Shown one piece after another: positions 56,649-64,000 of a stretch of 64,000 bases of DNA (positions within the stretch are counted from its first letter, which is position 1; the number at the start of each line of letters is the position of its first letter). The position numbers and the translations under genes are program-made. Origin of the DNA: Lantana camara (taxonomy: Eukaryota > Streptophyta > Magnoliopsida > Lamiales > Verbenaceae). Under the pieces are notes generated by a model. It was not told the DNA's origin, made no database searches, and saw only the letters and a program-made list of their open reading frames with translations. The DNA lies in the NCBI GenBank assembly GCA_037501455.1, contig CM074864.1, forward strand, positions 20,020,001 through 20,084,000, read 5' to 3'.

Positions 56649-59600
56649 TCACTGATCGGAAGGGAACAACTCTGGATGGAACCGTCTCATTTTGTCTTCG
56701 GTCTCCCACGTGGCTTCTTCGGTCTTATCACTTCTCCAAAGAACTTTAACCATGGGAATCCTCCGGTTTCTTAATTCCTGAAACTTCTTATCCAATATCT
56801 TAACCAGTTTCTGAACAAAGGTAAGACTCGGTTCCAATTCCACTTCTTCAACAGGAATGATCTCGGTTTCATCGGGGTAGTATTTCCTCAGCTGAGACAC
56901 GTGAAATACATTATGAATCCCCGTGAGGCTCGGTGGTAGGTCCAATCTGTAAGCAACTTCTCCAATTCTTTCCAAGATCTCATACGGACCTAAATAACGA
57001 GGTTTAAGTTTACCTCCTTTCCCAATCCGAGCAAATCCTTTACGTGGAGACGCCTTCAAGAAAACCCGGTCTCCAACGTCAAACTCGAGATCCCTTCTGC
57101 GACGATCGGCGTAGCTCTTCTGTCTGTCCTGAGCTGATTTCATCCGTTGTTTTATTAGTTGGACTTTCTCAATCATAGCTTCAACGGCCTTGGAAGGTTT
57201 TTCCAATTTCTCACCTTTCTTAACACCTTCCTGCTTAGTCCATTTCCACTCTTCCAAATCAAAGAACAACGGAGAACGACACTTCCGTCCATAAAGTAGC
57301 TCATACGGTGCCATTCCAATCGAAGCCTGAAAACTGTTGTTGTACGCGAACTCAATCAGAGGTAGCTGATCATGCCAAGAAGACTGAAAATCCAAAGAAC
57401 AAGCTCGAAGTAAATCCTCGAGATACCTTATTAATCTCTCGGACTGACCATCCGTCTGAGGATGAAAAGCTGTACTAAACTGAAGCTTCGTACCCAAAAC
57501 CTCTTGCAATTCACGCCACAACCTCGAAGTGAATCGTGGATCTCTGTCTGAAACGATGCTAACCGGAATCCCGTGAAGTCTAACAATCTCCTGGTTATAA
57601 AGCTCAGCTAGCTTGCGAATCTTATACGACATCCGAACCGGCAGAAAATGTGCAGACTTCGTCAAACGGTCCACAATCACCCAAATCCCATCAAATCCAC
57701 CTTTCACCCTAGGTAATCCGGACACGAAATCCATCGTCACCTGTTCCCACTTCCACTCAGGAATAGGTAACGGCTGAAGAAGACCTCCCGGTTTCTGATG
57801 CTCGGCTTTCACTTTCTGACAAGTGAGACAATGCTTCACAAACTCGGCCACATCTTTCTTCAATCCACGCCACCAATAATATTGCCTTAAATCCTTATAC
57901 ATCTTGTTTCCTCCGGGGTGGATAGAATAAGCCGATCTGTGAGCTTCCTCGAGCAACACCCGTTTCAACTCTTCGGGTACAACCACTCGGTTCTTGAAAC
58001 GAAGAAGACCGGTTTCATCGAACCCGAATGGACACTCTGGATCAGCTCTTGCCTTAGCTACCAATCTCTGAACTTCCAAATGTGTACTCTGAGCCTCAAA
58101 CAACTTATGCTTCAACTCTGGCTGAACCGAAATATTAGAAACTCGAGCCTTTAAAACAATTGGCTCGATTCCACTGCTTTCACCCACTTCCAGGCTCGAC
58201 ACACTAGCCTTCCTACTAAGTGCATCGGCGACCACGTTGGCTTTGCCGGGATGGTACTTAATCGTGCAATCATAATCTTCCAACCTTTCCATCCAACGCC
58301 GTTGCCTCATATTCAGATCCTTCTGAGTGAATAAATACTGGAGGCTTTTGTGGTCGGTGAAAATCTCGAAAGATACTCCGTACAAATAATGTCTCCACTT
58401 TCCAAGTGCAAAGACTACGGCAGCAAGTTCAAGATCATGTGTCGGATAATTCTTTTCATGCTCTTTCAACTTTCGGGATGCATAAGCAATTACTTTACCC
58501 TTCTGAGTCAACACACATCCCAAGCCTTCCTTAGAAGCATCCGTATAAACAGCATATCCTTCAGAACCTTCCGGAAGGGCTAACACTGGAGCAGACACTA
58601 ACTTCTCCTTCAAGAAGGTGAAACTCTTCTCACAATCTTCATTCCAATCAAATTTCACATTCTTCTTCGTCAACCGGGTTAAAGGAGCTGCTAACTTGGA
58701 GAAATCCTTAACAAACCTCCGGTAATAACCTGCCAATCCCAAGAAACTCCTAATCTCAGAGGCATTCCTAGGTTTCTCCCACTTCAACACCGACTCAATC
58801 TTGGAAGGATCGACTTCCAACCCATTGCCCGAAATCACGTGACCCAAGAATGACACCCTGTCAATCCAGAACTCACACTTGCTGAACTTGGCAAACAACT
58901 GATGCTCCTTCAAAGTCCTTAATACCAACTGGAGGTGTCTTGCATGCTCCTCGGCAGACTTCGAGAAAACCAGGATATCATCAATAAAAATAACCACGAA
59001 CTTATCCAGAAAAGGCCTGAAGATCCTGTGCATCATATCCATAAAAGCTGCTGGGGCATTAGTCAATCCGAACGGCATCACAACAAACTCATAATGCCCA
59101 TACCGAGTGTTAAATCCTGTCTTAGGAATATCCCCCGCTCGGATACGCAGCTGGTAGTATCCTTGTCTCAAATCCAATTTCGAATAGACTTTCGATCCCT
59201 GAAGTATGTCAAACAACTCCTCGATGTGTGGAAGAGGATACTTGTTCTTGATCGTCATCCGGTTCAACTCTCTATAGTCTATGCACATTCTCAAGGTCCC
59301 GTCCTTCTTCTTTACAAACAAAACCGGTGCACCCCAAGGAGAAGAACTCGGTCTGATATACCCAATCTCCAACAACGCATCAAGTTGAGTCTTCAACTCT
59401 TTCAACTCGGCCGGAGCCATACGATACGGAGTCTTGGAGTACGGCTCTGCGTTAGGGTACAAATCGATCACAAACTCAATTTCCCGTTCTGGAGGTAAAG
59501 AATCCAATTCCTCAGGAAAAACCTCGGGAAATTCCTTCACTACTTCCGTCTCTTCCAGCTTACTCTGATCCTTGGGTTTATTGAGAACATAAGCAATGAA

Positions 59601-61229
59601 ACCCGTGGCTCCCTCTCGAACCAACTTATGAGCTTCAGAAAAAGAAAGTAGCGGTACAGTCTTGGAACTCCAACCTACTACCAAATCTGATCCCAACTGA
59701 ACCTTCTTCGCTCTGCAATCCACTGTGGCAGAATGTCTGTACAACCAATCCATACCCAGAATAGATCCATAGCAAGTCATCGGCAGCTCAATGAAGTCTG
59801 ACAAGAAAACTCGACCCTCGATGCTCACCGGAACCTCTCTGAACACCCGATCAGATTCTAAACTACCACCAAAAGGAGTGCTAACCACATAACATGCAGA
59901 AGAACGAGAAACAGGCAAAGACAAAGAAGCAGATATAGCACTCGAAAGAAAGGAGTGAGTAGCTCCCGGATCAAACAACGTATGAATGTTCGTGCCATGT
60001 ATGCAAATGGTACCTTCAACTACCGCGGCTGGATCAACATCAGCATCCGGCTGCTCTCCGTCCAAAGCATAAGCCCGAGCCCTAATCAGTGGTCTCGGTG
60101 CTCCCGGTGGTGGTATCCTGCGATCCGGACAGCCATCTACCAAATGCTCATCGCTCCCACAAAGTAGGCATAAACCCAAACGCCTCCTGCAGTTATCATA
60201 GACGTGTGTCCTCTGTCCACAGAAGGTACAATAAGGTCTCTCGGGTGGTGGTGGCAAAGCTGGAGCAACTGGAGCAGCTGGAGCTCTAATCACTGGTCCT
60301 GCTGGTCGGGGCTTCTTCCCTGGGCCCTGTGGAGCTGGTAGTGGAGAAGAATAACCCATCGGCCTCTTGCCTGAAGCAGAACCCGAGCCAGAACCCTTAA
60401 ACCCTGATCCGGCACCTCTGAAACCTGATCCAATACCTCTAAATCCCGATCCTGAACCTGAGCCCGAACCTGAACCTGAACGGTAAGAAGACCGCCTCGC
60501 ATTCACTGAATCCTCAACTAACAAGGCCTTTTTAGTAGCCTTTGCCCACGTGCTCGTGTTGACCGCCTCAATCGCTGCCTGAATATCCGGTCTAAGGCCC
60601 TGAACAAACTGCATCGCCTTATGGAAATCATCACTCGCTATATTAGGAGCATAGCGGGACAATCTCTCATACTCAGCGATATACTCTGAAACTGACCGGC
60701 TTCCCTGCTTCAATTCTGTAAATTCCTTCAATCTTCTAGTGCGAGAAGATGGAGGAATGAACTTGTTCCTGAACTCTCTGACAAACACTTCCCAATTCAC
60801 TTCCTCACCTGCTGCCTCTAACACTATCCGGGCACTCTTCCACCAGGAATAGGCCTCACCCTGAATCAAAGAAAGTGTACAAGGGGCCTTCTCCTGAGAC
60901 TCACAAGGAATGAGCTCCCAAACCCTCTCGATCTCCCTGAGCCACTGCTCGGCCTGAATATCATTACCTTTGTAAAACTTGGGAGGATGCTGGTTCTGGA
61001 ACTCCCTAAAGACAGCTGAAATCTGTGCCCCTGGCTGTGGTGGTGGCACTGGTGGTGCTGGAGGCACATGATCCCGGACTCTCTGATCAATAAGACCCAC
61101 CACTGCGTTCATGAAGTCCTGTGGCTGACCCTGAGGAGGTGGAGGAGGAGGTGGTGATCTCTCCCTGCGATGATGTCGATGATGTCGATGTCTAGGAGAA
61201 CGATCACGGTGATGTCTATCGCGAGCCAT
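56649..61229 (-). CDS. Gypsy-IV gag-pol polyprotein, intact
   Basis: One frame of 1526 codons from ATG 61229 to the stop at 56649-56651. It encodes particle protein, protease, RT, RNase H and integrase of a Ty3/gypsy chromovirus. Residues 1-65 are Arg/His then Pro rich. The gag domain is about 100-210, with a Gly/Ser repeat at about 250-285. Zinc knuckles are C334-C337-H342-C347 and C354-C357-H362-C367. The protease Asp is D420 in FDPGATHSF (Pro for Ser/Thr). The RT palm is FIDD with D750 and D751, and RNase H has D897 in YTDASKEG. The integrase has an HHCC region near 1100-1145 and catalytic D1167, D1228 and E1264 (35 residues between the last two). A chromodomain lies near 1480-1515. There is no stop between gag and pol. 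The ATG follows TTGATTGCAGG, which resembles a splice acceptor. No disabling mutation was seen, so it is probably functional. Confidence 0.96.
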   Translation of the reverse strand: MARDRHHRDRSPRHRHHRHHRRERSPPPPPPPQGQPQDFMNAVVGLIDQRVRDHVPPAPPVPPPQPGAQISAVFREFQNQHPPKFYKGNDIQAEQWLREIERVWELIPCESQEKAPCTLSLIQGEAYSWWKSARIVLEAAGEEVNWEVFVREFRNKFIPPSSRTRRLKEFTELKQGSRSVSEYIAEYERLSRYAPNIASDDFHKAMQFVQGLRPDIQAAIEAVNTSTWAKATKKALLVEDSVNARRSSYRSGSGSGSGSGSGFRGIGSGFRGAGSGFKGSGSGSASGKRPMGYSSPLPAPQGPGKKPRPAGPVIRAPAAPVAPALPPPPERPYCTFCGQRTHVYDNCRRRLGLCLLCGSDEHLVDGCPDRRIPPPGAPRPLIRARAYALDGEQPDADVDPAAVVEGTICIHGTNIHTLFDPGATHSFLSSAISASLSLPVSRSSACYVVSTPFGGSLESDRVFREVPVSIEGRVFLSDFIELPMTCYGSILGMDWLYRHSATVDCRAKKVQLGSDLVVGWSSKTVPLLSFSEAHKLVREGATGFIAYVLNKPKDQSKLEETEVVKEFPEVFPEELDSLPPEREIEFVIDLYPNAEPYSKTPYRMAPAELKELKTQLDALLEIGYIRPSSSPWGAPVLFVKKKDGTLRMCIDYRELNRMTIKNKYPLPHIEELFDILQGSKVYSKLDLRQGYYQLRIRAGDIPKTGFNTRYGHYEFVVMPFGLTNAPAAFMDMMHRIFRPFLDKFVVIFIDDILVFSKSAEEHARHLQLVLRTLKEHQLFAKFSKCEFWIDRVSFLGHVISGNGLEVDPSKIESVLKWEKPRNASEIRSFLGLAGYYRRFVKDFSKLAAPLTRLTKKNVKFDWNEDCEKSFTFLKEKLVSAPVLALPEGSEGYAVYTDASKEGLGCVLTQKGKVIAYASRKLKEHEKNYPTHDLELAAVVFALGKWRHYLYGVSFEIFTDHKSLQYLFTQKDLNMRQRRWMERLEDYDCTIKYHPGKANVVADALSRKASVSSLEVGESSGIEPIVLKARVSNISVQPELKHKLFEAQSTHLEVQRLVAKARADPECPFGFDETGLLRFKNRVVVPEELKRVLLEEAHRSAYSIHPGGNKMYKDLRQYYWWRGLKKDVAEFVKHCLTCQKVKAEHQKPGGLLQPLPIPEWKWEQVTMDFVSGLPRVKGGFDGIWVIVDRLTKSAHFLPVRMSYKIRKLAELYNQEIVRLHGIPVSIVSDRDPRFTSRLWRELQEVLGTKLQFSTAFHPQTDGQSERLIRYLEDLLRACSLDFQSSWHDQLPLIEFAYNNSFQASIGMAPYELLYGRKCRSPLFFDLEEWKWTKQEGVKKGEKLEKPSKAVEAMIEKVQLIKQRMKSAQDRQKSYADRRRRDLEFDVGDRVFLKASPRKGFARIGKGGKLKPRYLGPYEILERIGEVAYRLDLPPSLTGIHNVFHVSQLRKYYPDETEIIPVEEVELEPSLTFVQKLVKILDKKFQELRNRRIPMVKVLWRSDKTEEATWETEDKMRRFHPELFPSDQ

Positions 61230-61457
61230 CCTGCAATCAAGTCACTATTATGCATGTTCGATTAGTCAATGCCAATGTGTGCAAATAATTCAAAATCGCA
61301 CATAAGTTCAAAATTCCAACAAGTCACCCCAATTCAAGTAAGTCACGTAGGTTCAAGTATCAAATAGCAATGCAAGACTCTCAAATTGACAATTAGTTCC
61401 TATGCCGTGCGACCTAGACTCACAAGACACGACCCTAGAGACCCGGTTTTGCAACCG
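61230..61457 (-). other. Gypsy-IV leader between PBS and gag
   Basis: About 228 bp with no gene. In element sense it ends CTTGATTGCAGG just before the ATG. It is homologous to the Gypsy-II leader at 35716-35938. Confidence 0.85.
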
Positions 61458-61470
61458 GGCTCTGATACCA
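61458..61470 (-). other. Gypsy-IV primer-binding site
   Basis: Minus-strand TGGTATCAGAGCC, eight bases from the 5' LTR end; complementary to initiator-Met tRNA. Confidence 0.94.
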
Positions 61471-62091
61471 CCGTAGGATGTAGCACCCGGAACGCCAGGC
61501 ACCACATCCCCCGCACTATAGCTCCAATCCACATATGGAATGGGCAATCCATACATGAATCAAAGCGATAGCGAACAGGAGACAATAAAATGACTCAAGG
61601 CTAGGCGGGTACCCTCAATTTAAAACCGACTAACAATCAAATCAGAGTATAAAAACCGCGGAAGCAATACCATTCATTAAATACGTATAAGTACCATATT
61701 TATTTATTTACGTATAGATACCAACATTTACACTATCAATACAATATCATCCTTCGACAAGATAGATAACAGGGCTCGATACAAAATATCCCAAGCTAAC
61801 TATACATGAACAAAATGTGGAATGAAGTGTGCTAGACCCAAATTTAAAGACCTCATGACTCTAAATTCCCGCCTAGTACGCCCTGCAAAACACTGAAAAG
61901 TTGAGGTGTCAGTCCAACTCGGACTGAGCGAGGGGTATAAATAAATATAAGCGCACATACATGCAAGTTATAACCTCGGGTAATAATTTTGGAAAACAAT
62001 ATGATATAATAAGTTAAAAGAGATACGATCGCCCGAGATTACAACTATTCCAATTTCAATTCAATCAATTCAATACAATCAATAGTGGCCC

Positions 62092-62438
62092 GGCGAGTGG
62101 GGCAATTCTCCAACCTTACACCGACTGTGTACAATCAATCAATCAATTATTAGGTGATTAGGTGATCAAGCAATTCATTAATGTGCACAATTAGCAATTT
62201 CAATGACGCCTACTTCCTCCGGGTGATGGTGGGATTGCAAGGCCCCACCATCCAATCAATCTGGGCAGAGGGTACATGAATCCCTAAGCCCGGAACTCCT
62301 TTCCCGCCCTAATCTCCTAGGGGGTTCAGGGGTCATCCCAATTTGGTGAGGATAGCTCCCGAGTTACCCGTTAGCCCATGCTTTCCCGGTTAGCTCGAGT
62401 CACTACCCTCGGGCCCACAGTGCAATACAATACTCGCC
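62092..62438 (-). other. Structured block of LTR G
   Basis: Same stems as LTR F shifted by 7411: closing helix at 62092-62098/62432-62438. The only nearby differences I saw (for example at 62212 and 62371) lie outside the stems. Confidence 0.7.
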
Positions 62439-62881
62439 CAATCAATCAATCAATCAATCAATTCTTTTCAATATTTCGATAAACATTTGAAAACCAATCT
62501 CATTTGAAAACTATAAGTATAAATATAGGTTTTGGCTTAAAATATCACATAGGGTTGTACGGGTCCTATGTATCTAAAATTAAACCTCACCTGAACGACC
62601 CAAAAATATCCAAGGAAACAGCTCACGGGGCCTGCTCCTCGTCACCAGGAAGCTGGTCTGTGCAAGAAAGACAATTGTCCGTGAAACACGACTCAAAATG
62701 TACCAAATAGGACGAACGGCAAAATGCGACGAAACGACGGGAAAAATACAATGCACCTGGAAAATATTGCGTTTCAAAATGTATGCGATCATAATAAAGC
62801 AATTAGGGGTCAAAGAAGCCGTCCGATCGAGGTGCGAAAATTTTAATTTTATGCAGTGAATTTTCGCACTTTCTGGACTAT

Positions 62882-63105
62882 GGGAACGGCCGTTCCGGCT
62901 TCCCTTTGAAAATGGGAAGGGCCGTTCCCAGGCCTGAAGAAAACGTGCCGGCGTTTTTTTAAAAAGGGAAACGTTTTAGCCGGGAACGGCCCTTCCGGCT
63001 CAAAGGCCAAAATGGGAACGGCCGTTCCCAATCTCGCTGGCCTTGTCTCAGCATCATGGGAACGGCCGTTCCAGTTTTGAACTGGAGCTGGGAAGGGCCG
63101 TTCCC
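62882..63105. repeat. Dyad array in LTR G
   Basis: Six copies at 62882-62897, 62914-62929, 62982-62997, 63014-63029, 63058-63073 and 63090-63105. The fourth is a perfect GGGAACGGCCGTTCCC, whereas its LTR F partner at 55603 has T for the first CpG C. Confidence 0.93.
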
Positions 63106-64000
63106 AGAATATGTGAGCAAGAAATGCAGAGCAGAAAACAGAGCAGCCATGGCAATCACTCCAAACAACCACAAAAATGGATTTAAATCAAGTTCAAATG
63201 TGAATATAAGATACAATAAATATGCTAGCATGTATATTGATCAATAACAAATGATAAAAACATATATTTGCACATTAGATCATCACTAATCCATTATTTG
63301 AAACCCCCACACTCATTCATGCTCCAAGTTCATAAAACACAAGTTATATGCATCAAATTCAAGCTTATAGTTCACTAATAATTTTCCAACACTCAATACA
63401 CAATTCATTCAAGCTAACACAAAGCCCTATCAATGCCATATTTACAAGAAAATCAACCAAACTCCAACAATACCTTAAATGCAAGAAATGGAAGTCAAGA
63501 AGAAGAGATGATGATGATGAAGCTTGTATGATCCCAAATCCCACAAATATTAGCTTGAATGGATGAAATCTCCCTCTCTTACACAAGGGTTTGCTCTCGG
63601 TTGAACAAAGGAAGAAAGGGAGCAAGGATGATATTTTGTATGAATGAGGAAGAGATGCTACGTGATATGCTGCTCAAGAGAAGAGAAAAGATGGCCATTT
63701 TGCAATTAAATCCCTTCATTTGTTTAGTTATGCAATTGAGTCCAAATCCCATTTTTCAATGATCAATTAGGTCCAATTCAATTAGGTCTCACATTCATAA
63801 AAATGAGCAATTAAGGACATAAAGGAATAAATCACATTGCAATCACGTTCAATTTATCCGAAAATTGTGATATGATATGAATTTTCAATAAAATGTTAAG
63901 AATATAATTTTATAAAATTAATGTCATGCTATGGAAATTAAAGAAATGAACAATTAAAATAAAATATATCCCTCAAACGCACACGTGTCGTTCATACCTG

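Larger units (their letters stand above)
54068..64000 (-). mobile_element. Gypsy-IV, apparently intact young Tekay-type chromovirus
   Basis: Minus-strand element of about 9.96 kb: 5' LTR 61479 to about 64026 (the last 25 bp or so lie outside), PBS, short leader, one gag-pol frame, PPT, 3' LTR 54068-56615. LTRs differ at about 14 positions that I could spot in 2.5 kb, near 99.4% identity, suggesting insertion about 0.2 million years ago under a standard plant rate. It disrupts Gypsy-III RNase H; expected target-site copy acgca at 54063-54067. Confidence 0.94.
61479..64000 (-). mobile_element. Gypsy-IV 5' LTR (LTR G), cut by the window edge
   Basis: Matches LTR F base for base with a constant shift of 7411 over most of its length. 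The window ends at TTCATACCTG, which corresponds to 56581-56590, so about 25 bp are missing. As 5' LTR it would drive transcription of the intact gag-pol. Donor-like site at minus 62590, acceptor-like at 61893. Confidence 0.94.

Noticed and set aside
59955..60502. Frames on the plus strand and in other minus frames across Gypsy-IV gag-pol
   Set aside because: They are shadows of the 1526-codon gag-pol and contain no domain of their own.

Overview
The window is repeat-rich DNA from a flowering plant. It contains no host gene, tRNA or rRNA that I can support. Almost every base belongs to nested LTR retrotransposons: Ty1/copia, Ty3/gypsy chromoviruses of the Tekay/Del type, a TRIM, and a broken endogenous caulimovirid. 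PBS sites match the 3' end of plant initiator-Met tRNA (TGGTATCAGAGCY). All family assignments were made by eye from motifs.

Layout. 1-1576: decayed caulimovirid RT-RNase H. 1661-16412: an old plus-strand copia element (Copia-I). It is split by a minus-strand copia (Copia-II, 4065-14084) and cut in gag by a gypsy LTR (LTR A, 16413-18582). 18583-23523: a TRIM fragment, an unexplained 1.3-kb stretch, and a gypsy LTR (LTR B) with a PPT before it and a PBS after it. 23524-33840: an 847-bp inverted-repeat element split by a young copia (Copia-III, 23639-33103, TSD ctgtc). 33841-34273: a TRIM. 34274-47649: a decayed gypsy element (Gypsy-II) whose coding region holds two solo LTRs (C and D), each with a clean 5-bp TSD. 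47650-54067: a second gypsy family (Gypsy-III) with an extra ORF before gag. 54068-64000: a minus-strand gypsy (Gypsy-IV) with one uninterrupted 1526-codon gag-pol and LTRs about 99% alike. It is probably the youngest insertion and its 5' LTR runs just past the window.

How the parts work. Only Gypsy-IV looks able to make its own proteins: gag with two zinc knuckles, protease, RT, RNase H, DDE integrase and chromodomain. Copia-III has near-identical LTRs but a coding region ruined in a collinear way, so it probably moved using proteins of relatives. The rest are fossils.

Most notable non-coding observations. (1) The Tekay-type LTRs share a 350-400 nt block that can fold into several hairpins. 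Stem sequences change between LTRs while pairing is kept, and a GGCGAGT/ACTCGCC helix closes the block. (2) This block lies between a conserved splice-donor-like AG/GTGAGGTT and an acceptor-like pyrimidine tract plus CAG; a different gypsy family has the same arrangement. (3) Upstream in each Tekay-type LTR is an array of four to six 16-bp dyads of form N5-ACG-NN-CGT-N5 (CRCG/CGCG in one LTR), whose outer bases differ by family. (4) Copia leaders carry three or four spaced copies of a CCRCGA-S-TCGYGG dyad that survive even where coding has decayed.
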